The translations under genes were made by a program, and so were the position numbers. A stretch of DNA of 44,882 nt, taken from Rhodopirellula sp. SM50 (GTDB taxonomy: Bacteria > Planctomycetota > Planctomycetia > Pirellulales > Pirellulaceae). The notes below the pieces were generated by a model, which worked only from the letters and a program-made list of their open reading frames with translations, did no database searches and was not told the origin of the DNA. The stretch spans positions 1 through 44,882 of the forward strand of contig NZ_NTFY01000097.1 in assembly GCF_002289565.1 (NCBI RefSeq), written 5' to 3'. Positions 1 through 9,500 of this stretch are shown here, piece after piece; the first letter of the stretch is position 1; the number at the start of each line of letters is the position of its first letter.

Positions 1-189
1 GGTACCGGAGATCGTCTGTTCGATCGATCGAGGGAAGCCGATTGCCAGACGGTCCAGGGCTCTCTCGCATGACATCTACCGATAGACGCTGTAGTAGGGC
101 ATGCTGTGCATGCCAACTGTCTGTCAGGCACAGCCTGACCTACGCCTTGGCGAGTCCCGCTCTGCCCATATTCAAACGTCGACAATGCC
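1..189. other. no gene recognised at left edge
   Basis: Short stretch before the stop of the first minus-strand gene. A 68-codon open frame on the plus strand has no recognisable protein character and overlaps the 3' end of the neighbouring gene. I see no hairpin, repeat or RNA gene here. Confidence 0.5.
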
Positions 190-888
190 CTAATTCCCGC
201 CTCCCAGGTCGGGCAGGATCAAGCGTTTGTCGGCATGCTCGGCGATAAACATCTCGATCGAACGCGCCTGCTCATTGATCGCGTCTTCGGCGGCTTCCTG
301 GACTCTTGTGTCCGCCCGGTTGGTGAACAGCTTTGGCACGTCCACGCGGACTTTCATTTCGACGGTTACCCGCACCTCGGTGCCATCATCACTCGGCCGC
401 GCCTCCAGCGTTGTCTGGTAACTTTCCAGATTGCCCGCCGCCGCAACCGACTTGGTCACCACATTCATCGAATCGGCTTCAATCGCAGCCTGTTGCCGCA
501 GCGCCAGTTCGTCTGCGTCGATCGCCGGATCATCCAGTCGCACCCTGATCTGTCTAATCGCGTCGAGGTTCATTTTTGATTTGCCACGAATCGCGTTGAG
601 CAACGGTCGATCGTCGGCACTGGCGTCCACTTGCAGGTCCCGAATTTGGACGTCAATCAATTCCATGCCCGACCGCTCGACGATCGCCGCCGTCGCGTTC
701 TTTCTGACCATGATCTGGCGAAATTTGTCGTAGTCGCATGGGACGACGAAGCGGGTCTGATGCGCGCCGATGGCGAGGTGGCTGACCGGTCGCAGTGACC
801 AGGCCGCGGCCGCGATGACGGCGACGACCAGCAACACGATCGCGACGATGGTCCCCACACGGGGCGTTGTCCAGGCTTTTCGTTTCAT
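190..888 (-). CDS. membrane-anchored protein of unknown function
   Basis: I do not recognise a family. The protein is 232 residues from the chosen start. It has a short basic N-terminus (MKRKAW), one strong hydrophobic segment at about residues 10-32 (VGTIVAIVLLVVAVIAAAAW), and a soluble charged domain after it. This predicts a single-span inner-membrane or uncleaved signal-anchored protein with its bulk outside the cytoplasm. The rest is alternating beta/alpha-like sequence rich in Asp, Arg and Val, with no catalytic motif I can name. An in-frame ATG eight codons upstream exists, but ATG at 886-888 is preferred because GGAG lies five bases before it. The pectate-lyase-like gene on the same strand ends 39 bases upstream, so the two may be co-transcribed. 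Confidence 0.75.
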   Translation of the reverse strand: MKRKAWTTPRVGTIVAIVLLVVAVIAAAAWSLRPVSHLAIGAHQTRFVVPCDYDKFRQIMVRKNATAAIVERSGMELIDVQIRDLQVDASADDRPLLNAIRGKSKMNLDAIRQIRVRLDDPAIDADELALRQQAAIEADSMNVVTKSVAAAGNLESYQTTLEARPSDDGTEVRVTVEMKVRVDVPKLFTNRADTRVQEAAEDAINEQARSIEMFIAEHADKRLILPDLGGGN

Positions 889-893
889 GAGTA

Positions 894-897
894 CTCC
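894..897 (-). promoter_or_regulatory. Shine-Dalgarno GGAG deciding the start at 888
   Basis: On the minus strand GGAG is followed by TACTC and then ATG. The spacing is five bases, which favours this ATG over the one 24 bases upstream. Confidence 0.6.
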
Positions 898-927
898 AAC
901 GGTAGAACCCATTTTGTCGATTCGAAC

Positions 928-2358
928 CTACCGAGATTTCGATTTGACATAGGCAGCCAGTACGGACAGGTTTTGGCTGAAAACGGCGCTGGACAGGTAG
1001 GGGGTTCCGAGCGGCATTTTTGCCTGCCCCACCAGCCGCTGCCCGTCGAACGTGCTCACCCAGCGTCGCTGAGCGTCGAGCGCAGCGATGATCTGCTGAG
1101 CCTGCTTCGCCAAGTCCCGTGGGGAAGATTCCGGTTCCGGAGGCAAGCCGCTGCGGACGCGTTGGAATTGCTTTCCGAGCTGGGCCAATTGCGATTCCGT
1201 CTTCCAACCGTAGTGGCTGGGAAGATCAGAATCATCGTAGCTCAATTCATACACGTCGCCGCGACGCTTCATGTAGAGCGGACGGTTCGTCTGCAGTTCG
1301 TAGTAGCGGGCGAGCCGGCCGTCGGGAAGCAATGATCCGCGTAGCCATTTCGCCGCGGCCGGGATCGGCTCAAGGTATTTGTCGTCACCGGTGACATGGG
1401 CAATGCGCATCAGCGTCTGCAGCACCTCTTGAGTCTCATCGCCGGACACGCCGGGCGGTTCAAACTTGCGTGCCCAGATCGGCTGCATGTCATAGTTGTA
1501 TTGTTGTGCCCATCCGGGTTGCGGCATCGGCATTTGAGCGAGAACCAGGAAATCACCGAGTCTTTTTAACGCGTCCAGGTAGCGGTCGTCGCGGTAAACC
1601 CGATGGGCGTCGATCAACAGATCCGCGACGTACCCGGTCACGTTGTCATTGAGTGTGTACATGTCCCAATAGTTCTTGATCCGGCCTTCGGTCCGCCAGT
1701 CATACTCGGGATAGTTCGCCGGCTTGATCGGTGCGTCGCTGACCGGTCCCGTCCAGACCTGAGGGAATCCGCCGTTGGGGAATTGCGCCGCGAGTAGGGC
1801 GTCCAGTCCCGTGATCGCGGACTGGTGAATCTCCGCGTTGCGAAAGCCATTGGCCAGGTCCGCGAGCACAAGGAACCGAAGCGCCGATTGCGTTTGTCCG
1901 TCGTCCAGCGACGAGTTGTTTTTCCCGCGTCCCTTGCCGTTTCGATAATCCGCCTGGCGTTCACCGTTCGGGTTCAAGTCGACACAGTTTGTCCAGCCTC
2001 CGGACCGGAGTTGGCCATAGGCGACCGCGCCGGCCGCAGCATTTGCGGCCTCCAGATAGAACGCGTCTCGCGTCGCCGCGTAGGCCTCCAACAGCGCCAT
2101 CCCCACCGTCGGTGTCCCCGGCGGTTGGATCCAAATCTGATCGTCGGTCGCCACGCCCTCGCCCCACCGCTGCTTCAAGTCGAGCGAGTAGTGATACACA
2201 TAGCCTCCGTGGCTCGCGACATTGTCGACATAAAAGCCGGCGGCTTCACGCATCGCTTGGACGGCCTTCGACTTTAACTCGCCCTGCGCCGACGCATCAA
2301 TGGCCGACGAGGCAGTCGCCAACGCGATGAGCCCAAGACAAATCAGCTGCAGCCGCAT
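928..2358 (-). CDS. secreted PL10-like pectate lyase family protein
   Basis: Predicted polysaccharide lyase of the alpha/alpha-toroid type (Pfam Pec_lyase, CAZy PL10-like) acting on polygalacturonate-type acidic polysaccharide outside the cytoplasm. The 476-residue product starts with a signal peptide (MRLQLICLGLIALATASSAIDASAQ). Aromatic and Gly-rich helices follow, including GGYVYHYSLD, the QFPNGGFPQVW segment, NYWDMYTLND and the WARKFEPPGVSGDET segment; the last resembles the WAR-x-FE(P/L)P region of PL10 enzymes. ATG at 2356-2358 is chosen over longer in-frame starts because AAGGTG precedes it and it yields a clean signal peptide; the upstream extension looks non-coding. It is divergent from a sulfatase gene, which fits degradation of a sulfated, uronate-containing algal polymer. 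Family assignment is by motif recognition; substrate is inferred. Confidence 0.8.
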   Translation of the reverse strand: MRLQLICLGLIALATASSAIDASAQGELKSKAVQAMREAAGFYVDNVASHGGYVYHYSLDLKQRWGEGVATDDQIWIQPPGTPTVGMALLEAYAATRDAFYLEAANAAAGAVAYGQLRSGGWTNCVDLNPNGERQADYRNGKGRGKNNSSLDDGQTQSALRFLVLADLANGFRNAEIHQSAITGLDALLAAQFPNGGFPQVWTGPVSDAPIKPANYPEYDWRTEGRIKNYWDMYTLNDNVTGYVADLLIDAHRVYRDDRYLDALKRLGDFLVLAQMPMPQPGWAQQYNYDMQPIWARKFEPPGVSGDETQEVLQTLMRIAHVTGDDKYLEPIPAAAKWLRGSLLPDGRLARYYELQTNRPLYMKRRGDVYELSYDDSDLPSHYGWKTESQLAQLGKQFQRVRSGLPPEPESSPRDLAKQAQQIIAALDAQRRWVSTFDGQRLVGQAKMPLGTPYLSSAVFSQNLSVLAAYVKSKSR

Positions 2359-2544
2359 GAAGACACCTTTTTTGAGACGGAAGCGTTGCACGAGCAATCC
2401 GTAGTGTAACCACTCACGGCACCTGGCTCGCTGATTTCTGGCAACCTCCAAACAGAACCATTTAAAACCCCCTTCCCCTTTTTCTTCAATTGGTTCGATT
2501 GCTCGCTGATCTCGCAGTGATGACTTGAGAATTGGGGGGCGACG

Positions 2545-2569
2545 CGTCAGACTGATTGACGGTCTGATG
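2545..2569. promoter_or_regulatory. candidate operator dyad in divergent promoter region
   Basis: The 255-base gap between the divergent lyase and sulfatase genes (2359-2613) contains the dyad CGTCAGAC, nine bases, GTCTGATG. Seven of eight positions are complementary. Such a site could bind a dimeric regulator of both genes. No matching regulator gene is visible nearby, and I cannot place clear -35/-10 boxes. Confidence 0.3.
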
Positions 2570-2613
2570 TGAGCCTTTCGCTTTCTTACTCCATTTATCA
2601 CGGTTGCAGCCGA

Positions 2614-5049
2614 ATGTATCCGCGTCTCTTGCGACATCCACGCGTTCCACTGGCAGTACTCGCGACTGCATTGCTGTTCTCGGGGCTTCTGTCTCCGCCG
2701 TCTCTCAAAGCGGAGTCAACCGATCGACCCAATATCGTTCTCATCCTGGCTGACGATTTGGGGTTCTCCGACTTGGGCTGCTACGGCGGCGAAATTCAAA
2801 CGCCGAACCTGGATGCACTGGCTGAAAACGGTTTGCGGTTCACCCAGTTCTACAACACCGGGCGCTGCTGGCCGACGCGCGGATCGATGATGACGGGATA
2901 TTATGCCCAGCAGATTCGTCGCGACTTTTTGCCGGGCGTTCCAAGCGGCGGGGGCAACCGTGGCCTGCGCCCCGATTGGGCCGTGCTGCTGCCGAAGATG
3001 TTGTCTCAGGTTGGCTACCGATCCTATCACACCGGTAAATGGCACATCGACGACACACCCACCAACTGCGGATTCGAGAAGACATCGCTGAACCAGACGG
3101 GGCGTTATTTCAAGCCCAAGAACGGTGCCAACGGAAAGCCTATCCGGCCGCTGCAGTTCGACGAGGAATTTTACTTGACCAGCGCGATGGCTGATGATGC
3201 GATCGAGAACTTGAAGGGACACGCCGAACAACATCCCGATCAACCGTTTTTTCAATACTTGGCGTTCACGGCACCACATTTTCCGCTGCACGCGCTCCCG
3301 GAAGACATCGCGTTTTATGCCGATACCTACAACAGTGGCTGGGAAGCGATCCGCCGCCAGCGTTGGCAACGCATGCAAGCGATGGGTTTGCTGGATCCCG
3401 AATCGGCCGATCACGTTTCGGCAGTCGAGCGAGACTTGGGGCCACCGTACCATTTCCCCGAGGCGTTTGAGATCCTTGGCGAGGGTGAAACCAACCGTCC
3501 CCTGGCCTGGAATCAGTTGACGGAGAAACAGAAACAATTCCAAACGACCAAGATGGCGATTCATGCGGCGATGATCCACCGCATGGACATTGCGATCGGA
3601 CGTGTCCTTGATCAAGTCCGCGCGATGGATCGATGGGACGACACGATCGTCATGTTCCTGTCCGACAACGGCGCGAGCGCCGAAATCATGGTCCGCGGCG
3701 ACGGGCATGATCCGGCCGAACCGCCGGGATCGGCACTGACCTATCTGTGCCTCGGCCCCGGTTGGTCGACCACCGCCAACACGCCGTTTCGACGCCACAA
3801 GACGTGGACGCACGAAGGCGGCATCGCGACCCCGTTCATCATCTCTTGGCCGAATCGAATCAAAGATCGCGGTCAGTTTCGGCGCAACCCCCAACACGTG
3901 ATCGATGTCGCCGCAACGCTGCTGGACTTGACCGGCGCGACGCACCCCGAAGATGCCCCGCCGCCACCGGGGACCAGTTTTCTCGCTGACCTGGATGACG
4001 CGTCTTCCGCCGACGAGCGAACGCTTTGGTGGTACCACGACGGGCACCGGGCGATCCGACGCGGACGCTGGAAAGCCGTTTCTCCGATCGGCGAACCCTG
4101 GGAACTGTACGATCTGTCCGTCGATCGGATCGAGTCGGTGGATCTAGCCTTGCCGCACGCCGACAAACTGGCCGAGTTGGTCGCCGCATGGGAAAAGCAG
4201 CGGGACGAATCGATTGAACTTGCCACGAGAGACCTTGGTGAAAACACTCAAGCAAAGCAAGTGCGGTCGACTCGCCAATCGGACGTGATGTCAAAAGCCC
4301 AGCAAGACGGACGCATCAAACGTAGGCAGGTGCTGCCCAACGGGGAAACGTTCTTCGTCGCCGGACGGCATGCCTTCTTGATGAAGCCTGAGTCGGCGGC
4401 CGACGCGAAACGGGGCAAGCCGTGGATCTTCTACGCACCCGCCCTGTCGCGTTATCCTGACGCGCACGAATCTTGGATGCACCAACAGTTCCTCGACGCC
4501 GGGGTCGCGGTCGCGGGAATCGACGTCGGCGAGGCCTATGGGAGCCCTTACAGCCAACCGTTCTTTGACGCCCTGTACGACGAAATGGTGTCACGCGGTT
4601 ACAGCACCAAGCCGGCCTTGCTGGGACGCAGCCGAGGCGGTTTGTACGTCAGCCGGTTTGCGATCGAGCGTCCGGATCGTGTTGCGGCAATCGGCGGCAT
4701 CTATCCGGTACTCGACTACACCAGCTATCCCGGCGTGGAACGCGCCGCCGCGGTCTATGGCGTTTCGGCGGATGATCTGCAGCGACGACAGGACGAGCTG
4801 AACCCCGTCAAGAAACTGAAGCTGATCGCTGAGGCCGGGATCCCCGTCTACGTGATCCACGGAACCGAAGACCGAGTCGTCCCGATCGATCGAAACTCTG
4901 CCGAGTTGGAGTCCGCTTACCAGTCGGCCGGGAACGCGGATGCCATCACCTTGGAACGCGTCGATGGTCAGGGGCACAATTTCTGGGAAGGCTTTTTCCG
5001 CAGCCAGAAGTTGATCGATTTTCTGATCACCGAGGCCAAAGGCGACTGA
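2614..5049 (+). CDS. sulfatase fused to an alpha/beta-hydrolase, secreted
   Basis: An 811-residue, two-enzyme protein. After a signal peptide (residues 1-34), the formylglycine-dependent sulfatase domain begins at DRPNIVLILADDLGFSDLG and runs to about residue 530. The catalytic Cys is Cys85 in CWPTRG, a variant of CxPSR, followed by HTGKWH, APHFPLH and SDNGAS metal/substrate-site segments. From about residue 585 an alpha/beta-hydrolase follows: nucleophile Ser673 in GRSRGG, Asp753 in HGTEDRVVP and His788 in GQGHNFWEG form a plausible triad. The fusion could remove sulfate and ester (acetyl) groups from one glycan. A GTG start at 2569 is possible, but ATG 2614 gives the cleaner signal peptide. 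Family calls are from motifs; the joint substrate is inferred from fusion and the adjacent lyase. Confidence 0.92.
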   Translation: MYPRLLRHPRVPLAVLATALLFSGLLSPPSLKAESTDRPNIVLILADDLGFSDLGCYGGEIQTPNLDALAENGLRFTQFYNTGRCWPTRGSMMTGYYAQQIRRDFLPGVPSGGGNRGLRPDWAVLLPKMLSQVGYRSYHTGKWHIDDTPTNCGFEKTSLNQTGRYFKPKNGANGKPIRPLQFDEEFYLTSAMADDAIENLKGHAEQHPDQPFFQYLAFTAPHFPLHALPEDIAFYADTYNSGWEAIRRQRWQRMQAMGLLDPESADHVSAVERDLGPPYHFPEAFEILGEGETNRPLAWNQLTEKQKQFQTTKMAIHAAMIHRMDIAIGRVLDQVRAMDRWDDTIVMFLSDNGASAEIMVRGDGHDPAEPPGSALTYLCLGPGWSTTANTPFRRHKTWTHEGGIATPFIISWPNRIKDRGQFRRNPQHVIDVAATLLDLTGATHPEDAPPPPGTSFLADLDDASSADERTLWWYHDGHRAIRRGRWKAVSPIGEPWELYDLSVDRIESVDLALPHADKLAELVAAWEKQRDESIELATRDLGENTQAKQVRSTRQSDVMSKAQQDGRIKRRQVLPNGETFFVAGRHAFLMKPESAADAKRGKPWIFYAPALSRYPDAHESWMHQQFLDAGVAVAGIDVGEAYGSPYSQPFFDALYDEMVSRGYSTKPALLGRSRGGLYVSRFAIERPDRVAAIGGIYPVLDYTSYPGVERAAAVYGVSADDLQRRQDELNPVKKLKLIAEAGIPVYVIHGTEDRVVPIDRNSAELESAYQSAGNADAITLERVDGQGHNFWEGFFRSQKLIDFLITEAKGD

Positions 5050-5054
5050 GTCGA

Positions 5055-6236
5055 TCAGTCGTCGCGTGCTTTGCCTGTGCCGCGTTTTGCCAGGCGGGCG
5101 CCCGATTGCATCAGGGGCAGCAGCGTGGTGACCGCCCAGTTCATCTTCGTCTGCAAGCCGATCACGATGCTTTGAAAGGGAAGACGTTGGGCATAGAAAC
5201 TGTTGATCAATGCATTGTTCGGATCGGTGCATGAATCGCAAACGGTGCATCCCGATTCGTGAAGCCAATGAACGTTTTGCAGTTCCAATAGAAAGCCGGG
5301 TGAAAACTCGGCAAACCGTTCATCGTAGGTGGTTTTGTATCCGCTGACGTGACCGCCGCTGTGAAGGTCGACGAGCATGGCGATGGGGGCGCCGTCGAGG
5401 GTGAGTCGCCCGAACCGGATCGAGTCCTGTTGGCCGAAGCGATCGACCATTTCCAGGAAAAAGGCAAGTGATTCACTTTGGCAGGCCAACGCGGTGCCTT
5501 CGCGCCCCTTCCAGCCGCTGGCTTCCAAGTCAACGAATTGGTGTGCCCATTGGTGAAGATCATCCGCGCCGCCGGAGTGCTGGAAGGCGACGTCGCCTTC
5601 CCGCTGCAACTTGGTGAGAAGTTTCCTGGCTTTCTTTCGACGATTCTTTGACATCGATTGGCGGAGGTACGCTTCGGCGTCTCCGTCGGGCTCCACCGCC
5701 GCCCGCGTAAAACGATCGCGGCTGAAGGTGGACAGACGGTTTTGGGCCGCGGTGCTGCGAAGACACTGATCAAATTCCGGCGCGGCCGAGACGGTGTCGA
5801 AGGCCAGCAATCGGGCGCCCGATGCCGATAGCGACGTCAAGATCGCGGCGAGAGCTTCGTTGGCGTAGTCGGGATCCAACAACGGAGTCGCGTCGAACGC
5901 TTCGTCCGGTCGCCAGGCGTGAACGCAATGAATCGGCAAGCGATAAAACGGCTGCTTCACCAGGGGCATCACCCCGTAGACCTCGGACACATCGCCGTTT
6001 GCACGCGTCGCTTCGACGACCAACAAACGCGCCGATGCGTCCGAGCGATGTTTCAGCAGCGGAATCAAAAACTCCGGCTCGTAACAGGGATTCCGCCACG
6101 CACAGCGTTCGACCAGACGTCGCCAAGCCGGGACAAGGGATTCCATTGCGCCGGGATCGTCGATGATGCGTCCGCGTAGCGCAGCTGTCTTCGTCTCACA
6201 ACACGGGGATGGCGGAGAGGATAAAAGGGTGGCCAT
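5055..6236 (-). CDS. GNAT acetyltransferase, BioF2/CelD-like (Acetyltransf_6)
   Basis: About 393 residues from ATG 6236. The middle carries the SKNRRKKARKLLTKLQREG segment typical of the BioF2-like/CelD family. It is followed by a GNAT-type half with RFGRLTLDGAPIAMLVDL, then SGYKTTYDERFAEFSPGFLLE, the usual acyl-CoA and substrate region. Family members acylate amino or hydroxyl groups of sugars or peptides and often sit in exopolysaccharide loci; the substrate here is unknown. The C-terminal part holds a Cys cluster (CTVCDSC) next to DPNNALINSFY. There is no signal peptide, so it is probably cytoplasmic. An upstream in-frame ATG at 6305 adds 23 residues of unlikely composition. The gene converges on the sulfatase, with five bases between stop codons. 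Confidence 0.8.
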   Translation of the reverse strand: MATLLSSPPSPCCETKTAALRGRIIDDPGAMESLVPAWRRLVERCAWRNPCYEPEFLIPLLKHRSDASARLLVVEATRANGDVSEVYGVMPLVKQPFYRLPIHCVHAWRPDEAFDATPLLDPDYANEALAAILTSLSASGARLLAFDTVSAAPEFDQCLRSTAAQNRLSTFSRDRFTRAAVEPDGDAEAYLRQSMSKNRRKKARKLLTKLQREGDVAFQHSGGADDLHQWAHQFVDLEASGWKGREGTALACQSESLAFFLEMVDRFGQQDSIRFGRLTLDGAPIAMLVDLHSGGHVSGYKTTYDERFAEFSPGFLLELQNVHWLHESGCTVCDSCTDPNNALINSFYAQRLPFQSIVIGLQTKMNWAVTTLLPLMQSGARLAKRGTGKARDD

Positions 6237-6480
6237 GGCAGACTCGATGGAATTCCAAACAGATGACTGCCAACCATACGTCGCAAACTTGCGACATCGC
6301 TCCACCGCGGCACTTCACCCACCCAAGATCCAGTCTCGCGGGTTAAAATCGCTCGTTTCTCCCGAAGGTATCCGCGAGGAATCGCCGCGATGCGCCGCAT
6401 GTGGTCAACCCGTTTTAAGGGGCGCTGGTGGTGCCGCTGATGACGGATGGGAAAATGTTGCGGGATTTTCCGGTCACGAC

Positions 6481-6507
6481 GGGTGGCACGGGGGGGGGGT
6501 GCCAACC
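6481..6507. repeat. poly-G tract inside an inverted repeat
   Basis: G runs from 6490 to 6499. It is flanked by TGGCAC (6484-6489) and GTGCCA (6499-6504), a perfect 6-bp inverted repeat around a loop of nine G. Two more G-C pairs follow outward after one mismatch. It lies about 50 bases upstream of the start of the giant gene. It could be a slippage-prone spacer, a leader hairpin or a G-quadruplex-prone loop; none is shown. Confidence 0.6.
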
Positions 6508-6541
6508 AGAATACCGGGGTTCACCCGAGATTGATCCCCGT

Positions 6542-6545
6542 GAGG
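6542..6545 (+). promoter_or_regulatory. Shine-Dalgarno GAGG deciding the start at 6554
   Basis: GAGG lies eight bases before ATG 6554-6556. It supports this internal start rather than the frame opening at 6428, and places the poly-G hairpin in the untranslated leader. Confidence 0.6.
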
Positions 6546-6553
6546 CAGGCCAT

Positions 6554-9500
6554 ATGAACTCGCCCAGTGCACGCAGGAAGTCCAGCCGCAAACGTAGACG
6601 GCACCGACACTCGCTGATGGAAAAGCTGGAGGCGAGAATGCTGCTGGCATCGGATTGGCAAAATCCGGCCAGGTCGTTGGACGTGAACAATGACGGACAA
6701 GTCAGTTCCATGGATGCGTTGTGGGTGATCAACAAGATCGCCACGTCCGATGGATCGGCAGCGCTGGGGCCCAGAGCCAACCGGCTGCAAAGTTATTACG
6801 ACACCAGCGGCGACGGGAAGCTGACGACCGTCGACGCGTTGCGGGTGCTCAACGGACTGGGACAGTCGGGTGACGGTTCGATCTCGCACTTGGATCCCGA
6901 GGGCGAAGGTGATCTGGCCCCGGCCGGATTCACGAGCGTGATGCTGATGACACTGCCCGGCGATGACGATCAACTGGTCGATCTGTCGGCCCAATTTGAA
7001 TTCGTCCGAGAAGAGTTCAACGAGCTAGGATTCTTCATCGCCGACGATGCCTCGGGAACGGTCAGCGGGTTGTCACCAGAACATGCTGGCTATCCTGATG
7101 CCGTGTTTGCCTCGGCGCATCGTGGTGTCGCCTTCTCCAAGTTTCGCGCCGAACCCTTTACCGAAAGCAACACGTTTCCCGCCGGCCGGCACCTCGGCGT
7201 CTATGTCTTACAACCCGCGGATGATCTGGGGGACTCCGATCAGCATCTGAGACTGCTGACCGAATCGATTGCGACCGACGCCACATCGCCACAGATCGGC
7301 TGGGAAATGCACGCCAGTCGTTGGCCGGGGATGATTGTGGGAAACCGTGGGTTTGACGATGTCATCATCGACGTCCAGACGCAGGCTCCGTATGACAGTT
7401 GCTCGCTCTTTGTCGATGACCTGACCGGCTGGCGAACCTCACAATCCCGAGGCTCGGATACGGGACGGGGAAGTGTCGTCGCCGACCAGTGCACCGCTGT
7501 GCTGACCGAGGGCGATTCCTTCGTCACGACCTTGGAGACGACGTTTGTAGTTCCAACCGGGGCAAACGAACTGAGTTTTACCTACAGCGATCTTGAGTTC
7601 GACCGCGCGGACACCCAGTTCATCAACGATGCATTCGAAGTCGCGTTGGTCGATCGTTTTGGTAATCCACTGATCGCGCCGTACACCGCCACGCGCGACG
7701 CATTTTACAACGTGACGGAGGAACTGGGGGAGGTCGCCGGCACAGCGGTTTCCACGCAATCAGTCGACGGTGGCACGAAGGTCACGATCGATCTCTCCGA
7801 CGTGATCGCCGGTGAAACCGCCAGCCTGATCTTTCGTCTGGCAAACGATGACACCGATACGACGACGACCGTGCGCATCGTCGACTACGTGATCCCGGGA
7901 TACACGGGAGACCCCGCGGATGTGTCGCCAGATTCCGAAGCCGTGGCGGAATTCGAATCCCAACGAGCCCGCAACCTGCCCGCACCGCTCGCCATCGTCG
8001 ACAACACGGTCTCAGCGGATGCCCAGAAACCTCCGCTCGTCTCTGAGCCTGTCGATCACCCGAACACGTTTGTCTACACTACCGCAGATGACTTTCAAGC
8101 GGGCGAACTGTTCAACCTGCAAGCCGACCAGGATGCCGGCTCGATCCAGTTGAACGCATCCGGTGGGATCGAGATCTTGCCGATCATTTGGATCTCCAAT
8201 TCCGGCGATGGCACGGTTTCCAAATTCAATACCGAAACGGGCGAAGAATTGGGACGCTACCGGACGGGCGCCAACAGTGCGACCAACCCGTCACGGATTG
8301 CGGTCACCGGGGATGGAGCCGCATGGGTCGCCAACCGCGGGGACAACACCAGCATTCCCTATAACGCCGTCAAAATCTTGCACGACGGTTTCATCGACCG
8401 CAACGGCAATGGCGTCGTGGACACCAGCTTTGACGCCAACGGCGACGGACGAATTTCCGGCGATGAAATGCTGCCTTGGGACGCCAACGGGGATGGCCAG
8501 CCCGATGACGAACGCATCGCGATGACGATTCATGCGGGTCGTAATCGAAGCAATCCGGAACAGTGGAATTATGGCGGCGGAGCGCGCGGTATTGCGATCG
8601 ATGGCAATGGCAAGCTTTGGGTCGGATTGCTGAATCGGAACCAGTATGAAGTCTTTGACGAGGCCACCGGTGCGTTCGAAAAGATCGTCGCCGTCTCCGG
8701 ATCCCCCTACGGATCGGTGATCGACAGCAACGGAATCCTGTACAGCACGACGGCCAATTCACGACAGCTGGATCGCATCGACACACACACTCAGTCGTAC
8801 TTGGGGTCCATCGACATCGGCCAAACCATGTACGGCATCACGCTGGACGAAAGCGGTGTCGTCTGGACCTCCGGTTGGCAGGGTTCGTATCTGACGCGCT
8901 ACGATCCGGCGACCGGCGAGATCGATCACTACAACTCGGCGACGGGTGAATCGAGCGGCGGAGGTGTCGCGGTTGACCACAACGGAGACGTCTGGGCGGC
9001 GCACTACGACGGCACGTATCTGTTCAAATGGGAATTCGCAGACGACCGGCGAACGCTGACTCAGGCCAAGACCGTCGAAACCGGCGCTCACGCCCTCAAA
9101 GGGGCCGCGGTCGACGCGGACGGATTCTTCTGGACGACCTCGTTGGGCAGCAATACGGCGATTAAAGTCGACCCCGACACCGACCAAGTGGCGTTGTCCG
9201 TGCCGACCGGTAATTCACCGTACAACTACAGTGATTCCACCGGCAGCGTTCGCGCCAACCTGCTCCGCGAAGGCACCTGGAGCGAAACAATCGATTCGGG
9301 TCGAACAAGCACGGTCTGGACCACGGCGCGTGCGATCGCCGACACGCCCGAAGGGAGCGAGCTGACGATTCGCGTCAGGGCGTCCGATGATCCGGACACA
9401 CTCGATTCGTTGCCATGGACGATCACCGAATCGTTGGCGACGCTGCAGGACGTCCGTGGGCAATTCCTGGAAGTTCAACTTGCGCTCCAGTCCTCCGATC

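Larger units (their letters stand above)
6237..6553. other. intergenic region upstream of the giant gene
   Basis: About 317 bases between divergent genes, expected to hold both promoters. No convincing -35/-10 pair is visible. Its outstanding element is a ten-base G run framed by an inverted repeat at 6481-6507. The reading frame of the giant gene is open back to 6428, through that G run. The good Shine-Dalgarno and basic N-terminus at 6554 argue that this part is untranslated leader. Confidence 0.5.

Noticed and set aside
2359..2637. N-terminal extension of the PL10-like protein
   Set aside because: It would precede the signal peptide with 93 basic residues and cover the divergent promoter region.
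2716..4047. 443-codon open frame on the minus strand inside the sulfatase gene
   Set aside because: It is antisense to clear sulfatase sequence, has Arg/Gly/Val-rich random composition and no motif; a GC-rich shadow frame.
6484..6500. TGGCAC as a sigma-54 -24 element
   Set aside because: The -12 TTGC element is absent; the downstream bases are the G run.
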